64,000 nucleotides of DNA, taken from positions 1,488,001 through 1,552,000 of the forward strand of contig NC_010644.1 of assembly GCF_000020145.1 (NCBI RefSeq). Reading direction: 5' to 3'. The stretch's first letter is position 1, and each line of letters starts with the position of its first letter. The translations under genes were made by a program, and so were the position numbers. The notes below the pieces were generated by a model, which saw nothing but the letters and a program-made list of their open reading frames with translations, was not told where the DNA came from and made no database searches. Below are positions 27,950 to 39,468 of the stretch, piece by piece. Source of the stretch: Elusimicrobium minutum Pei191 (GTDB lineage Bacteria > Elusimicrobiota > Elusimicrobia > Elusimicrobiales > Elusimicrobiaceae).

Positions 27950-30900
27950 TTACTTCTTTTTAGCCGCTTCGAATTCTTTTGTGAATTCTCTCGCGGAAAT
28001 ACCCGTACCTGCAGGTATTAAATGGCCCACGATAACGTTCTCTTTTAAGCCTTGTAATGTGTCTACCTGGCCCGTGATAGCCGCGTCTGTTAAGACTTTG
28101 GTCGTTTCTTGGAAGCTGGCCGCGGAGATGAAAGAATCAGACGCGAGTGAAGCCTTGCTGATACCTAAAAGTATCGGGTCTCCAACCGCAATCTTTTTGC
28201 CTTCTTTTTCCGCCTGCGCATTATGTTTTAACAATGTCGCGCGGCTTACAATTTCGCCTTTTAATAAAGGCGTGTCGCCAGCGTCAACGATTTTTACGTT
28301 GCCCAACATCTGGCGGACAATAACTTCAATATGTCTGTCGTTAATCGTAACGCCCTGTAAGCGGTAAACTTCCTGAATAGCGTTAAGTAAAAATTCCTGT
28401 ACTTCTTTAATACCTTTTACGCGTAATACGTCGTGCGGGTCAATGGCGCCGTCTGTTAGAGCTTCGCCTACGCCCACATGGTCGCCTTCGTAAACAACTA
28501 AATGTTTACCTTGGGGAACCGCGTATTGTTTAACCTGGCCGGTTTCTTCGCTTCTTACAACGATTTCAACCAAACCTTTCGGTGATGTTTCTAAGCTGAC
28601 TACACCGGCGAACTCAGACATAATAGCCGCGTTCCTCGGCTTGCGGGCTTCAAAAAGCTCCGCGATTCTGGGAAGGCCGCTGGTGATATCCTTTGTACCG
28701 CCTGACGCTTTGGCGATTTTAGCCAAAATGTCGCCGGCAAGAACATCTTCACCGTTTTCAACTAATAAAATTGTATCTACAGGCAACGGCAAACTTACTT
28801 TTTTGCCGCCTTTACCTTCGATAACGATTCTGGGGTTCTTTTTGCCCATACGGCTGGCAGTGATTTTTCTTTCAATAACACCGGTAACTTTGTTTCTTTC
28901 TTCTTGTAAGGTAATACCTTCGGAAACGTCAGTAAGCCTGGCTGTACCTTCCGTTTCGGAAAGCACGGGTATTGAGTGCGGATCCCATTCTGCCATTAAA
29001 GTGCCTTTTTCTACAGTCACTTTATCGGCAATATGCAATGTGGCGCCGTATTGAATCTTGTATTCTTTAATTGTACCATTTGCGGCCTCTACAAAGATAG
29101 CCCCGTTTCTTGAAATACAAATTTTATTATCAAACCTGTTGGTAATAACTTTAATATCTTTAAAAGTTACTTTACCGCCGAGTTCGGCAACGGCTTGTGA
29201 CTGGCTTAACATACGTGAAGCCGCGCCGCCGATGTGGAAGGTTCTGAGCGTAAGCTGCGTACCCGGCTCGCCGATTGACTGAGCCGCGATAATACCTACG
29301 GAATCGCCCACGTTAGAAATATTGCCTGAAACCAAGCTCACGCCGTAACATTTACCGCAAACGCCGTTTTTGGATTCGCAGGTAAGCACTGAACGGATAC
29401 GCAGGTTTTGCACGCCGTATTTTTTAACAAGCTTAGATTGTTCTAACGTAATAGAATCGCCTTCTTTAATAATTGTTTTTTCTTCTTCTTTGCCGTCAGC
29501 TTTTTTGATTTTTACAATAACGTCTTCCAAGCTGGTGCGGCCTAAAATTCTTTCTTCAATAGGTTCAACAACTTCCTCGCCGCTCATAAGTGAGGAAACC
29601 ACAACGCCGTTTGTTGTGCCGCAGTCTTCTTCCATAACCACAAGATTGTGCGCCACGTCAATAAGACGGCGGGTTAAGTAACCGGCTTCAGCTGTTTTAA
29701 GAGCTGTGTCCGACAAACCTTTACGGCCACCGTGAGTGGAAATAAAGTATTCCAATACGGACAAGCCCTCTCTAAAGTTTGAGGTAATGGGGGATTCAAT
29801 AATTTCGCCCTGACCGCCGGTAAGTTTCTTTTGCGGTTTAGCCATCAAACCTCTCATGCCGGCAAGCTGTCTAACCTGTTGTCTGGAACCTCTGGCCCCT
29901 GAGTCAGCCATTAAGAAAACAGAGTTAAACCTCTGCCCTTCACCTGAATAAGGAGCCTCTTCAAACTTTTTCATTTCTTTAAACTGTTCTACAGCAACGT
30001 CGTCGGTAACGCGGGTCCAGATATCAATAACTTTATTGTATCTTTCGCCTTCGGTGATGATACCGGCTTCGGCCTGGCCCTGAATTTCTTTAATTCTCTT
30101 TTTAGCCGCGTCAATGTATTTCTGTTTCGCCGCGGGAACAATCATATCAGCGATAGAGATTGAAAGACCTGAACGCGTGGCGTAATTGTAACCAAGCTTC
30201 ATAATTCTGTCTAAAAGTTGAACAGTTTCATATTTGCCGTATTTTTTGCTCTTATAGCATTCGTCTATAATAGCGGCAAGTTCTTTTTTGCCTACGGCAC
30301 CGTTAACATAGGGCCAGCCTTCGGGCAAGTTATTATTAAAAATAATTTTACCCACGGTTGTATAATCTTTCCATGTGTTAACATTTTTTAAATCTTTTTC
30401 ATTCATGCCGTCTTCTTTAATAGCCGTAATTCCGCGCACTTTAATTCTTGCGTGCAGCGAAACTTTGCCGTAAGCATACGCCATTAAAGCTTCTTCCATG
30501 CTGCCGAAAACAGCCCCTTCGCCGAAGTCGTTGAGTTTAACTTTTGTTAAAAAGCTGATACCCATAACAATATCATGCGACGGCGCCGCTATAGGGCGGC
30601 CTGAAGCGGGTGATAAAATATTGTTTGTGGCAAGCATCAATGTGCGGGCCTCAAGCTGCGCTTCAAGCGACAACGGAACGTGAACAGCCATCTGGTCACC
30701 GTCGAAGTCAGCGTTGAAGGCGGCGCAGGTTAACGGGTGAAGCTGAATAGCTTTACCTTCAATTAAAACCGGCTCGAAAGCCTGTATACCAAGCCTGTGA
30801 AGCGTTGGCGCGCGGTTTAACATTACAGGATGGTTTTTTGTAACCTGTTCTAAAATATCCCAAATTTCGGGTCTTACCCTTTCTAACATCTTTTTGGCGG

Positions 30901-32107
30901 CTTTAAGAGTAACGCCTTCTTTTTTCATAAGTTCGCCGATGATAAAAGGTTTAAAAAGTTCAAGAGCCATTAACTTAGGCAAACCGCACTGGTGAAGTTT
31001 AAGGCTGGGGCCTACCACAATAACAGAACGGCCTGAATAGTCAACGCGTTTACCTAAAAGGTTCTGTCTGAAACGGCCGTGTTTACCTTTAATAACGTCG
31101 GATAAAGATTTAAGCGGTCTGCCGCCAGCGCCTATAAAGAACTTGCCTCTGGCGCCGTTTTCGATTAAAGCGTCAACAGCTTCCTGAAGGAGTCTTTTTT
31201 CATTATAAATCATTACTTCGGGCGCTCTTAAACTTTCAATATGTTTAAGACGGTTGTTTCTGTTAATGATTCTTCTGTATAAATCATTTAAGTCAGACGC
31301 GGCAAAACGTCCGCCGTCGAGCGGAACTAAAGGTCTTAAATCCGGCGGAATAACGGGCAGTACGGATAAAATCATCCATTCGGGCCTGTTGCCGCTGGCT
31401 TTAAATTCTTCCATGGTTTTAATGCGTCTTATAAGTTTGGTTCTTTCAAGTTCGGACTGCGTTTCAGCCAACTGAACGTGAAGAGTCGGTATTTCTTTGT
31501 CAAAATCAATGTCGGACAAAAGTTTTTTAACGGCGGGAGCGCCAATATCAACTTTCAAGCGCGAACCGTGTTTTTTGCGGGCTTCTCTAACCTGGACGTC
31601 AGTAAGAAGTTCGCCTTTTTTATAATCTGTTCTGCCGGTAACGGAGTCAATACAGTCTTCAACCACTACGTAGCTTGCGTAATAAACAACCCTTTCAAGG
31701 TCGGTTATTCTCATGTCAAGCATGATGCCGATTCTGGATGGATTTTTGCGTAAAAACCAAACGTGCGCCACGGGAACCGCAAGTTCCAAATGGCCCATAC
31801 GCTCGCGCCTTACTTTAGCTTCGGTAATTTCAACGCCGCAACGGTCGCACTGCATGCCTTTGTATTTTACCCAGCGGTATTTGCCGCAGGAACATTCATA
31901 ATCTTTGGTAGGGCCGAAAATGCGTTCACAGAAAAGGCCGTCTCTCTCCGGTTTAAGCGTGCGGTAGTTAATTGTTTCGGGCTTTTTAACTTCGCCGTGG
32001 GACCAGGCCATAATCTGTTCAGGGCTGGCGATGCCGAGTTTAATGGCATCAAAGTCAAAAAAGTTTAAGTCATCTAATCTTTTTGTTTTTTTCGTTTTTT
32101 CTGACAT
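27950..32107 (-). CDS. rpoC: RNA polymerase beta-prime subunit
   Basis: 1385 residues. The catalytic [16 protein letters not shown] holds the three Asp that bind Mg2+. The N-terminal zinc ribbon ([20 protein letters not shown]) and the second zinc site ([13 protein letters not shown]) are intact; trigger-loop and bridge-helix regions ([22 protein letters not shown] in part, [19 protein letters not shown]) are present. The ATG overlaps the rpoB stop by one base. Confidence 0.99.
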   Translation of the reverse strand: MSEKTKKTKRLDDLNFFDFDAIKLGIASPEQIMAWSHGEVKKPETINYRTLKPERDGLFCERIFGPTKDYECSCGKYRWVKYKGMQCDRCGVEITEAKVRRERMGHLELAVPVAHVWFLRKNPSRIGIMLDMRITDLERVVYYASYVVVEDCIDSVTGRTDYKKGELLTDVQVREARKKHGSRLKVDIGAPAVKKLLSDIDFDKEIPTLHVQLAETQSELERTKLIRRIKTMEEFKASGNRPEWMILSVLPVIPPDLRPLVPLDGGRFAASDLNDLYRRIINRNNRLKHIESLRAPEVMIYNEKRLLQEAVDALIENGARGKFFIGAGGRPLKSLSDVIKGKHGRFRQNLLGKRVDYSGRSVIVVGPSLKLHQCGLPKLMALELFKPFIIGELMKKEGVTLKAAKKMLERVRPEIWDILEQVTKNHPVMLNRAPTLHRLGIQAFEPVLIEGKAIQLHPLTCAAFNADFDGDQMAVHVPLSLEAQLEARTLMLATNNILSPASGRPIAAPSHDIVMGISFLTKVKLNDFGEGAVFGSMEEALMAYAYGKVSLHARIKVRGITAIKEDGMNEKDLKNVNTWKDYTTVGKIIFNNNLPEGWPYVNGAVGKKELAAIIDECYKSKKYGKYETVQLLDRIMKLGYNYATRSGLSISIADMIVPAAKQKYIDAAKKRIKEIQGQAEAGIITEGERYNKVIDIWTRVTDDVAVEQFKEMKKFEEAPYSGEGQRFNSVFLMADSGARGSRQQVRQLAGMRGLMAKPQKKLTGGQGEIIESPITSNFREGLSVLEYFISTHGGRKGLSDTALKTAEAGYLTRRLIDVAHNLVVMEEDCGTTNGVVVSSLMSGEEVVEPIEERILGRTSLEDVIVKIKKADGKEEEKTIIKEGDSITLEQSKLVKKYGVQNLRIRSVLTCESKNGVCGKCYGVSLVSGNISNVGDSVGIIAAQSIGEPGTQLTLRTFHIGGAASRMLSQSQAVAELGGKVTFKDIKVITNRFDNKICISRNGAIFVEAANGTIKEYKIQYGATLHIADKVTVEKGTLMAEWDPHSIPVLSETEGTARLTDVSEGITLQEERNKVTGVIERKITASRMGKKNPRIVIEGKGGKKVSLPLPVDTILLVENGEDVLAGDILAKIAKASGGTKDITSGLPRIAELFEARKPRNAAIMSEFAGVVSLETSPKGLVEIVVRSEETGQVKQYAVPQGKHLVVYEGDHVGVGEALTDGAIDPHDVLRVKGIKEVQEFLLNAIQEVYRLQGVTINDRHIEVIVRQMLGNVKIVDAGDTPLLKGEIVSRATLLKHNAQAEKEGKKIAVGDPILLGISKASLASDSFISAASFQETTKVLTDAAITGQVDTLQGLKENVIVGHLIPAGTGISAREFTKEFEAAKKK

Positions 32108-35100
32108 TATAAATTCTCCGTTTCTTCAGAAACAATTTCCTTAGCTATAGAGGCTACGGTCATTTCTTCAACCGCCTGGCCCTGGTTGTCCTTAAGAAGC
32201 TCAACGCTTAAACCGAGCGCCTGTAATTCTTTAACTAAAACTTTAAAGGATTCCGGCACGCCGGGTTGCTGCGGCGCCTCACCGCGGACGATAGATTCAT
32301 ACATTTTCGTTCTGCCTGTAAAGTCGTCGGACTTAACGGTAAGAAATTCTTGCAATGTGTATGTAGCGCCGTAACCTTCAATGGCCCATACTTCCATTTC
32401 GCCGAATCTCTGTCCGCCGAATTGTGCTTTACCGCCTAAAGGCTGTCTTGTGATTAAGCTGTAAGGCCCGGTGGAACGCGCGTGAACTTTATCTTCAACC
32501 AAGTGGATAAGCTTCATGATATACATGTAACCTATGGTCACTTTTTCCTCAAAAGGCTGTCCGGTTCTGCCGTCGTATAATGTTATACGGCAGTAGTCAT
32601 CGGGCAAGTGCTTTTCGGGCACGCCTTTTTCTATAAGTGCTTTTTTAGCTTTTTTAATTTCTTCTCTGACCGTTTCTTCGGTAGGGCCATCAAATACAGG
32701 CGTCGCGGCATTATAACCCAAGTTCTTGGCCGCCCAGCCTAACATTGTTTCAAACAACTGGCCCACGTTCATACGAGAAGGAATACCTAAAGGTGAAAGA
32801 ACGATATCTAAAGGGGTGCCGTCCGGAAGGAAAGGCATATCTTCTTCCGGTAAAATTTTAGCTACAACACCTTTGTTACCGTGGCGTCCGGAAAGTTTGT
32901 CGCCAACCATTAACTTGCGTTTGCTGGCAATAAAAACTTTTACGGATTTGTTAACCGTTACGGCAAGCTCGTCACCTTGTTTGGAGAATTCCATTTCTCT
33001 TTCAAAATCTTCCAAAACTCTCTTTTCAAGTTTTTTGTAAAGAGCGTTAATTCTTTCTTCTTCTTTTTTAGCGTCTTTAACGTTAGAATCTTTAATGTTG
33101 GTAAGAGCGAGCTTGCGTTGTTCTTTTAACGTTTCAAGATTCGTTGTTTTTTCATCTTCCAAAGCTTTGATTCTGGCTTTTTCTTCGGCTTTTGTAAGTT
33201 TTTCTTTTCTTACAAATACTCTTGTGCCGATTACTTTGCCGCTTGTGCCCGGAGGTACGCGTAAAGAAGCGTCAACAACGTCGTCGGCTTTTTTGCCGAA
33301 TATTACTTTTAAAAGCCTTTCTTCAGGCGTAAGCTGCTGTTCGCCCTTAGGTGTAACTTTACCGACTAAAATATCACCCGGTTCAACTACCGTGGAAGGA
33401 ATAACAATACCGTCCGCGTCAAGATGCGCCAATGCTTCCGCGCCTATATTGGGGATATCTCTTGTTATTTCTTCGGCGCCGAGTTTTGTGTTTCTGGCGT
33501 CTATGCTAAATTCGTGCAAATGCACTGAGGTAAAAACGTCTTCCTTAACGAGCTTATGGGAAACTAAAATAGCGTCTTCATAGTTATAACCTTCCCAGCT
33601 CATAAAACCGACTAGCAGATTTTTGCCTAAAGCCAAAAAGCCGTCTTTCATGGCGGGGCCGTCGGCCAAAACCGTGCCTTTTTTAACAATATCGCCGGCT
33701 TTAACTAAAGGTCTTTGGTTAATACAGGTATCCTGGTTGGAACGTTTGTATTTAATAAGGTCGTAAATCTCCGGAGCGCCGCCTTCTAAAGGTTCAACAG
33801 CGATTTTATCGGCCGCGGCAAAAACAACTCTGCCGGGTTTAGCGGCGGAAATCGTGGCGCCGGAATCGCGCGCTACTTCATGCTCGATACCTGTGCCCAC
33901 CAAAGGAGCTTCCGTTAACAACAAAGGAACGCCCTGGCGTTGCATGTTACAACCCATGAGAGCGCGGTTAGCGTCGTCATGTTCAAGGAAAGGAATTAAA
34001 GCCGCTGAAACGCTGATAACCTGTAACGGGGAAACGTCCATATAGTCGACCTCTGAAGGAGAAACTATAGGATAGTCGCTTCTTACACGGCAAGAAACCA
34101 TATCTGTATTGATTTTGCCGCTATCCGTAAGAGGAGTGTTTGACTGCGCTACCATTAAATCGTCTTCCTGGTCGGCTGTTAAGTATTCAAAATTATCCGT
34201 TACTTTGCCTGAGTTAACCTTTCTGTACGGGGTTTCAATAAGACCGTATTTGTTAACTTTAGAATAGCACGCTAATGACGTGATAAGACCGATGTTCGGA
34301 CCTTCGGGCGTTTCAATGGGGCAAACGCGGCCGTAATGCGTGTGGTGAACGTCGCGGACTTCAAAGCCCGCTCTCTTTCTGTTCAAACCACCGGGACCTA
34401 AGGCTGAAAGTCTGCGTTTATGCGTAAGTTCTGATAAAGGATTAATCTGGTCCATAAACTGTGAAAGCTGTGATGTACCAAAAAACTTCTTTATAATAGC
34501 CTGAACGGGCTGGGCGTTAACTAAAGCGCGCGGCGTATGAGAGGCTAATTCCTTGTTCATTCTGTCGCGGGCTGTTTTAGCCATTTGTGAAAGGCCTACA
34601 CGGATTTGGTTTTCCAACAATTCGCCGATGCCTCTTACACGTCTATTGCCCAAATGGTCAATATCGTCGGTTTTAAAAATAATTTCTTCACCGTACATTT
34701 TTTGCGCGTCTTCGCCGGCGTTTAAAGCTAAAAGATATTTAACTGTTACTATAATATCCTCGGCGGAAAGTGTTCTGCGTTTATCTGTAGGTTTTGTGAA
34801 TTTTTTAAATTTAAGGTTTTCAACAATGTCAAACAAAGAAGCGAACTTTTTATTGATTTTATAGCGGCCTACATAGCTCAAATCATATCTTCTGATATTA
34901 TCAAAAATAAGATTATCCAAAAATGCTTCGGCCTGTTCTTTAACTACAAAGTCCTGCCCTCTCATCTTTTTATAGATGTCGGCTTGGGCTTCTTTTGATG
35001 TTCTGATTTGGTCTTTTCGGTTTTCTAATGTGGCTAAAATACCGGGATCGTCCTGTCTGGGGTTGCCGGAAATAATTTTAACTTTTTTAATTTTGCGTTC

Positions 35101-35919
35101 AACCATTTCTTTAAAAATTTTGTCGTCCATAGGCATAGCGGCTTTGTCGTCAAGATTCCAAAGCACTTCACCCGTGGCGGGGTCAACGATATCATCAGCT
35201 GCGTAACGGCCCACGACGTTATCAATTTCAGCGGGTTTGACTTCAACATCCTCAACGTCGTAAAAGGCCTGTATTATCTGGGCGTTTGTTTCTAAGCCAC
35301 AAGCGCGTAAGAACGTGGTGGCAAGCACCTTTTTCTTACGATCAATGCGTACCCATAACGCGTTCATAATATCAAATGAAAATTCTATCCACGCGCCTCT
35401 GTAAGGAATAATGCGCGCGACATAAAGCTTTTTACCTAAAGTAGACTGTTTCTTTTCTTCGTCTTCTTCAAAAATAATACCGGGTGAACGGTGCAACTGG
35501 CTGACTACAACGCGTTCAGCGCCGTTAAAAACAAAGCAGCCCGCATCCGTCATTAAAGGAAGATCACAAAGCGTAACATCCTGCTCGGAAGCTTCTTTAA
35601 GTTTCCCGTCTCTTTTTTTAACTGAAAGCCTCATTACCGCTTTCATGGGAGCGCTGTAAGTGCCGTCCCTTAAAGCCGCCTGCTGCGGCGTGGAATATCT
35701 GGGAGCGCCGAGCTCGTATTTAACGAACTCAAGTTTCATGCTGCCGTCCGGAGCTTCTATGGGGAACACGTCTTCAAACGCGGCTTGTAAGCCTTTAAGT
35801 TCTCTCTTTGTCGGGGCAACGTCAAGCTGCAAAAAGTCAACAAAAGACTCTTTTTGCATATCCAATAAATCGGGCAAGGACAATTTAGATGAAATTTGAC
35901 CAAAGTTTGTTTGTTTCAT
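32107..35919 (-). CDS. rpoB: RNA polymerase beta subunit
   Basis: 1270 residues. The rifampicin region [21 protein letters not shown] with LSALGPGGL matches sensitive sequences at the positions equivalent to E. coli D516, H526 and S531. Other marks: [37 protein letters not shown] and [23 protein letters not shown] in part. A lysine-rich coiled-coil insertion lies around [18 protein letters not shown]. Preceded by a 214-bp gap with a strong hairpin. Confidence 0.99.
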   Translation of the reverse strand: MKQTNFGQISSKLSLPDLLDMQKESFVDFLQLDVAPTKRELKGLQAAFEDVFPIEAPDGSMKLEFVKYELGAPRYSTPQQAALRDGTYSAPMKAVMRLSVKKRDGKLKEASEQDVTLCDLPLMTDAGCFVFNGAERVVVSQLHRSPGIIFEEDEEKKQSTLGKKLYVARIIPYRGAWIEFSFDIMNALWVRIDRKKKVLATTFLRACGLETNAQIIQAFYDVEDVEVKPAEIDNVVGRYAADDIVDPATGEVLWNLDDKAAMPMDDKIFKEMVERKIKKVKIISGNPRQDDPGILATLENRKDQIRTSKEAQADIYKKMRGQDFVVKEQAEAFLDNLIFDNIRRYDLSYVGRYKINKKFASLFDIVENLKFKKFTKPTDKRRTLSAEDIIVTVKYLLALNAGEDAQKMYGEEIIFKTDDIDHLGNRRVRGIGELLENQIRVGLSQMAKTARDRMNKELASHTPRALVNAQPVQAIIKKFFGTSQLSQFMDQINPLSELTHKRRLSALGPGGLNRKRAGFEVRDVHHTHYGRVCPIETPEGPNIGLITSLACYSKVNKYGLIETPYRKVNSGKVTDNFEYLTADQEDDLMVAQSNTPLTDSGKINTDMVSCRVRSDYPIVSPSEVDYMDVSPLQVISVSAALIPFLEHDDANRALMGCNMQRQGVPLLLTEAPLVGTGIEHEVARDSGATISAAKPGRVVFAAADKIAVEPLEGGAPEIYDLIKYKRSNQDTCINQRPLVKAGDIVKKGTVLADGPAMKDGFLALGKNLLVGFMSWEGYNYEDAILVSHKLVKEDVFTSVHLHEFSIDARNTKLGAEEITRDIPNIGAEALAHLDADGIVIPSTVVEPGDILVGKVTPKGEQQLTPEERLLKVIFGKKADDVVDASLRVPPGTSGKVIGTRVFVRKEKLTKAEEKARIKALEDEKTTNLETLKEQRKLALTNIKDSNVKDAKKEEERINALYKKLEKRVLEDFEREMEFSKQGDELAVTVNKSVKVFIASKRKLMVGDKLSGRHGNKGVVAKILPEEDMPFLPDGTPLDIVLSPLGIPSRMNVGQLFETMLGWAAKNLGYNAATPVFDGPTEETVREEIKKAKKALIEKGVPEKHLPDDYCRITLYDGRTGQPFEEKVTIGYMYIMKLIHLVEDKVHARSTGPYSLITRQPLGGKAQFGGQRFGEMEVWAIEGYGATYTLQEFLTVKSDDFTGRTKMYESIVRGEAPQQPGVPESFKVLVKELQALGLSVELLKDNQGQAVEEMTVASIAKEIVSEETENL

Positions 35920-36079
35920 TTCTGTTTTATTCTCGTCGGTATTTCAACGCATTTGGCAAATTATCTTTATACCCGCTAAGGATAAAGGTAATACGCCAAA
36001 TTGTTTTGCACAACCGGTCTCAAATATTTAATTTTATGACCCAAGTGCTTAAAGGAAGATTTTCTTTTTTGATTTTATT

Positions 36080-36107
36080 CCCGCTCCGCCGTTTAAGGCG
36101 GAGCGGG
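36080..36107 (-). other. Intercistronic stem-loop, rplL-rpoB
   Basis: Perfect 11-bp GC stem (CCCGCTCCGCC / GGCGGAGCGGG) with a 6-nt loop, 26 bp after the rplL stop. Without a U-run it is not a standard terminator. In E. coli the same junction holds an attenuator and an RNase III site, so a similar role is plausible. Confidence 0.75.
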
Positions 36108-36133
36108 TAAAACTTGCAACGTTTAACTCTTAA

Positions 36134-36514
36134 TTATTTAAGTGTAACAACGCCGCCGGCTTCAGTAACTTTCTTTTTCATTTCTTCAGCTTCGGCTTTT
36201 GCAACGTTTTCTTTTATAACTTTAGGCGCGCCGTCTACTAAGTCTTTTGCTTCTTTAAGACCTAAGCCTGTAATTTCGCGGACAACTTTAATTACAGCGA
36301 TTTTTTTGTCTGCGGCTGCGCTTGTGAGCTCAACGTTAAATTCTGTTTTTTCTTCGGCGGCTGCTGCTGCAGGTGCTGCGGCGGCTACTGCTACTGCGGG
36401 AGCTGCGGCTTTAACGCCAAATTTGTCTTCTACGGCTTTAACGAGTTCGGAAAGTTCCAAAACCGTCATGCCGGCTATTGCTTCAAGTATTTCTTCTTGT
36501 GTAAGTTTTGCCAT
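36134..36514 (-). CDS. rplL: 50S ribosomal protein L7/L12
   Basis: 126 residues. The N-terminal dimer domain ([35 protein letters not shown] in pieces), an Ala-rich hinge (residues about 35-52) and the factor-binding C-terminal domain ([38 protein letters not shown] in pieces). Recruits translational GTPases. 144 bp after rplJ. Confidence 0.98.
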   Translation of the reverse strand: MAKLTQEEILEAIAGMTVLELSELVKAVEDKFGVKAAAPAVAVAAAAPAAAAAEEKTEFNVELTSAAADKKIAVIKVVREITGLGLKEAKDLVDGAPKVIKENVAKAEAEEMKKKVTEAGGVVTLK

Positions 36515-36555
36515 TTTCTTTCTTTTCCTTTTTATTTATCGGGTAGCTGCCTTCT

Positions 36556-36574
36556 GCTTAAGCCGAGCTTAAGC
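36556..36574 (-). other. Stem-loop in the rplJ-rplL gap
   Basis: GCTTAAG / CTTAAGC with a 5-nt loop. A second short stem, CCGC / GCGG, lies near 36603-36617. No U-run. It may set the L7/L12 to L10 ratio by favouring rplL translation or mRNA stability. Confidence 0.4.
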
Positions 36575-36658
36575 CCGTACATTTATCCCTTTCGGGACTA
36601 CCACCGCTCTTTGGCGGGTTTGAGTTTTTGCCCTTAACAACCGTGAAGATTACAAAAT

Positions 36659-37180
36659 TTATTTTTTGGAATCTTCAACGGCTTTAAGCACGTACGCAAA
36701 ATCTCTGATAGGAGCTTGCAAGACCTGTGCAGATTGGGCGACTGCGCTGTAAAGCGCGCCGGCAAGCTTGGACAAATTATCTTCTTTGCTGCCGATGGAA
36801 GCAAGTTGTTTAATTTGCGCTTCGCTGTACCATGTGCCGTCACTGAAACATGATCTGAGCTTTAAAGCCTCAAACTTCTTTGAGAAATCAACAAGCTCTT
36901 TCGCTACAGCGGCTACATCTCCGCCTAATGCTATAGCTGTGGGTCCTTTGAAAAGCTTTTCGTCAGCTCCTTCAATGCCCGCCTGTTTTATCGCGTGGCC
37001 TACAATAGAATTCCTTTCCACACGGAATTTAGCGCCCGTGGGAATAAGGGATTTTCTAAGGTCGGCCATGTCTACGAATTTCAAGCCCTGGTAGGACACG
37101 AAAAACAAGACGCCCGCGTCTTTGATTTCTTTAGATAAGTTTTGTGACTTTTCTACTTTTTGTTCTTTTGTCAGGTTCAT
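36659..37180 (-). CDS. rplJ: 50S ribosomal protein L10
   Basis: 173 residues. MNLTKEQKVEKSQNLSKEIKDAG, GLKFVDMADLRKSLIPTGAKFRVERN in part, and the C-terminal helix that carries L12 dimers. First gene of the rif cluster; rplK, rplA, nusG and secE, which often precede it, are not here. It has a structured leader and a strong extended -10 promoter. Confidence 0.97.
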   Translation of the reverse strand: MNLTKEQKVEKSQNLSKEIKDAGVLFFVSYQGLKFVDMADLRKSLIPTGAKFRVERNSIVGHAIKQAGIEGADEKLFKGPTAIALGGDVAAVAKELVDFSKKFEALKLRSCFSDGTWYSEAQIKQLASIGSKEDNLSKLAGALYSAVAQSAQVLQAPIRDFAYVLKAVEDSKK

Positions 37181-37476
37181 TTTTACCTTGTGGCAAAAAG
37201 CTGTTTTTTAAGTTTATACTTAAAAAGTTAAGCGTAAGCCCGTAAAATTACAGGCCTTTTTTGCCTTTATTTTATTGGCGACTTTATTATTTTCTTGTCA
37301 TTTTTTCAGAAAAGAAAACGACAGCACAAGATGCTTTCCGTTTTAATATTTCCGACGGAAAACTCCTTGCTGTACAAAGTACCAAAAACTAAAATAAACT
37401 TCTCTGTTATTATTTTATCAAATTAAGGCCGTTAAAAGCAAGCGTTAAAAATGCTTTTTAACAGTGTCCTTTATCT
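37181..37476 (-). promoter_or_regulatory. L10-type autoregulatory leader candidate
   Basis: The region between promoter and rplJ is about 295 nt. On the minus strand around 37310-37380, ACAGCAAG pairs with CTTGTGCTGT and encloses a TTTTCCGT/ACGGAAA stem. That nested, internally looped helix resembles the L10 leader that binds the L10(L12) complex to repress rplJL; the match is by eye. Confidence 0.5.
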
Positions 37477-37482
37477 ATGGAA

Positions 37483-37491
37483 ATTATAGCA
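37483..37491 (-). promoter_or_regulatory. Extended -10 promoter of rplJ
   Basis: TGCTATAAT on the minus strand (hexamer 37483-37488), identical to the rpsJ promoter core. No good -35. Confidence 0.75.
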
Positions 37492-37518
37492 TATTCGCGT
37501 TGTTTTGGCAGGCGCATA

Positions 37519-37546
37519 AAAAAAGCGGCTTTTTAGGCCGCTTTTT
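37519..37546. terminator. Terminator between the EFR1 operon and rplJ
   Basis: AAAAAGCGGC / GCCGCTTTTT with a short loop and T-runs on both sides. It ends the minus-strand operon of 37550-40326 just before the rplJ promoter. Confidence 0.85.
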
Positions 37547-37549
37547 ATG

Positions 37550-38344
37550 CTACTTTTTCATTTTATCAAAAACATATCTGTCTCTTTTACTGCAGCGGCT
37601 TAAAGCGTCAAGCTGGGTAATGGCTTTTGACGGGCAGATATTAAAGCAAAGTTCGCATTGTTGGCAGCCCTCGTGCCAATGCGGGCGGCCGCCTTCCATT
37701 GTAATCGCTTTTACCGGACAGGAAGATGCGCATAACCCGCAGGAAATACACGCTTCGGACACTTTCCACCACTTCCAGCCGCGCGGTATCATAATTTTTC
37801 TGAAAAATTTAAATAATATTCTATAGTGCAGTTTTAAAAACCAAGGCGTTTTAAAGCTACGCATATTTGACTTGCCCGCCACGATATCTTGCGCCATTCT
37901 TGCCATTGTTCGGTCCGCAATGGCAACAAGCCTTTTAGCCGTTTCGGGCGGGGTAGGCGGGGTATAAACGGTAAAACTGCTGGGCATAAGAATTGTGGTA
38001 GCCGTCATAATATTATATTTTTTGCGCCACAATATTTTTTTAGCTTTTGAAAGCGCCCAACCGACATGCAGTTTATTTGCGAAAGTGGTAAAAATGCAAA
38101 TCTTTTTATTGTTTAACCGAGGCATGGCTTCCAGCCATTTTTGCACTGAAGGAGGCATGCCGAAACCGTAAATAGGATAACAAAAGATAAACATTGAGTA
38201 TGCTTCGAGCTTAGCGTAGTCATACCCTAAAATCTTATCCAAATCGGCCTGCTGGCCTGCTTTAATAAGATTAGCTTGCAGGACCTCGGCAATATGTTTT
38301 GTGTTGCCGCTGCCCGTAAAATACAGTATTATTGTTTTTTCCAT
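37550..38344 (-). CDS. EFR1-type flavodoxin-ferredoxin fusion
   Basis: 264 residues. The N-terminus (IILYFTGSGNTKHIAEVLQ) is a flavodoxin FMN-phosphate loop; the C-terminus has two 4Fe-4S motifs, CISCGLCASSCPVKAI and CQQCELCFNICPSKAI. This architecture is the EFR1 family of putative electron carriers common in anaerobes; partners are not known. It is the last gene of a five-gene minus-strand run, but a TAAAAT hexamer at 38351-38356 lies 6 nt before its ATG with no Shine-Dalgarno, so it may also be made from a leaderless transcript. Followed by a strong terminator. Confidence 0.9.
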   Translation of the reverse strand: MEKTIILYFTGSGNTKHIAEVLQANLIKAGQQADLDKILGYDYAKLEAYSMFIFCYPIYGFGMPPSVQKWLEAMPRLNNKKICIFTTFANKLHVGWALSKAKKILWRKKYNIMTATTILMPSSFTVYTPPTPPETAKRLVAIADRTMARMAQDIVAGKSNMRSFKTPWFLKLHYRILFKFFRKIMIPRGWKWWKVSEACISCGLCASSCPVKAITMEGGRPHWHEGCQQCELCFNICPSKAITQLDALSRCSKRDRYVFDKMKK

Positions 38345-38350
38345 ATATAT

Positions 38351-38356
38351 ATTTTA
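38351..38356 (-). promoter_or_regulatory. Possible leaderless promoter of the EFR1 gene
   Basis: TAAAAT on the minus strand, 6 nt before the ATG at 38344. It lacks the TG extension, so support is weaker than for the other leaderless candidates. Confidence 0.4.
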
Positions 38357-38393
38357 TCTTTTTTAAAAAAGTTTTTTAAGGGAAATATTAATA

Positions 38394-38849
38394 TTAAAGG
38401 ATTATTTGTTTTAACGCGCCTTTAATAACCTCAAAATTGCCGTTATAAAATTTATATTCAAACGCTTCAAAACGTATTACGGCGTAATCGCCGCCGTCCC
38501 TGCCGCCCTTATAATAAATTTTCCAGCTGTCATGCCAAAGGGCGTCTTTAATGTTTTTATCGGTTTCAATATATGCATTACCCGTAAGAAGGAGCCCCTG
38601 GAAACTTTGCGGCAAAGAAAAATAAACGGACGCATTTTTATTTTTTTCTATCTGCTCTATTTTTGACGAGCTTTTATTTGTTGAAAAATAAATGGTTTCA
38701 AACGACTCAAACTTTCCTTTAAGATGCGGGGCAATGTTTTCATTACGCAAATTTAGCATCGCGCGCGTTTCAGGATAACCTTGTTTATTGATTGTTGTAA
38801 GTTCAATATTAGAACAGTTTTGTAGGAATTTTTTTATTGTTTTTTCCAT
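38394..38849 (-). CDS. Pyridoxamine 5'-phosphate oxidase-like flavin protein
   Basis: 151 residues. The pattern NIELTTINKQGYPETRAMLNL, then FSTNKSSSKIEQIEKNKNASVYF and LLLTGNAYIETD, matches the general stress/PNPOx-like split-barrel family that binds FMN or F420. It is shorter than true PNPOx and probably not a vitamin B6 enzyme. It starts 3 bp after the surface repeat gene, so translation may be coupled. Confidence 0.75.
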   Translation of the reverse strand: MEKTIKKFLQNCSNIELTTINKQGYPETRAMLNLRNENIAPHLKGKFESFETIYFSTNKSSSKIEQIEKNKNASVYFSLPQSFQGLLLTGNAYIETDKNIKDALWHDSWKIYYKGGRDGGDYAVIRFEAFEYKFYNGNFEVIKGALKQIIL

Positions 38850-38852
38850 AAA

Positions 38853-39458
38853 TTAAAACCTGAAGTTAGCCCCCGCCATAAAAGGCAAAACGCCGTTATA
38901 GGCTATATTAACAACACCGATTTGCACGCCTTTTAATGTTTTAGCGTAATTTACAATACCTATTTGAAGGCCGGTCATCTCCCCGTAATTTAAATTAACA
39001 AGCCCTATATGAAGGCCGGTAACGCTTTCACTAAAGCTTAAACCGCTGACCAGCACGCCCGCCGTAGCTCCGCTTGAACCTTTAGCGAGCGCCAAATCAA
39101 GCCCCACGGTATAATTTAAATTTAAAAGACCTGCCGAAACTCCTGTGACATCCCCCGAAACGCAGGGTGAAATTTGTAAACCTTTAACATCGCCTTTCGC
39201 GCCCAAGCCCGCCGCCTGTATACCCCACAAGTCATCAGACACCGCCGAAAGAGCGCCTATCTGCAAACCGAAAACGTGCGGAGTTGTAGTACCTAAAATA
39301 CCAATATCTAAACCCATAACTGTGTTAACGTTATAAGGCAAAGAATCTGTCCGCGTCCCGTTGCCGAAAAACGCTATTTTAAAAGGCGTTGTAATACCTT
39401 GCGAAAAACAGGTTGCGGAAAACAAAGCAAGAAGCGCGGCCAAAATAATTTTTTTCAT
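38853..39458 (-). CDS. Secreted GLQIG-repeat surface protein
   Basis: 201 residues. A signal peptide (MKKIILAALLALFSATCFSQG) with a cleavage site after CFS or SQG. The mature part is a string of imperfect repeats: GLQIGALS, GIQAAGLG, GLQISPCV, VSAGLLNLNY, GLHIGLVNLNY, GLQIGIVNYA, GVQIGVVNIAY. This resembles the LA_2272-type surface repeat family and probably folds as a beta-helix or barrel; it ends AGANFRF, with a terminal Phe as in outer membrane beta-barrels. An AAGGGACAC Shine-Dalgarno lies upstream. Function unknown. Confidence 0.75.
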   Translation of the reverse strand: MKKIILAALLALFSATCFSQGITTPFKIAFFGNGTRTDSLPYNVNTVMGLDIGILGTTTPHVFGLQIGALSAVSDDLWGIQAAGLGAKGDVKGLQISPCVSGDVTGVSAGLLNLNYTVGLDLALAKGSSGATAGVLVSGLSFSESVTGLHIGLVNLNYGEMTGLQIGIVNYAKTLKGVQIGVVNIAYNGVLPFMAGANFRF

Positions 39459-39468
39459 TTAGTGTCCC

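Noticed and set aside
38853-39458. Pentapeptide repeat protein
   Set aside because: The repeats have a GLQIG-xVN spacing, not the A(D/N)LXX five-residue period.
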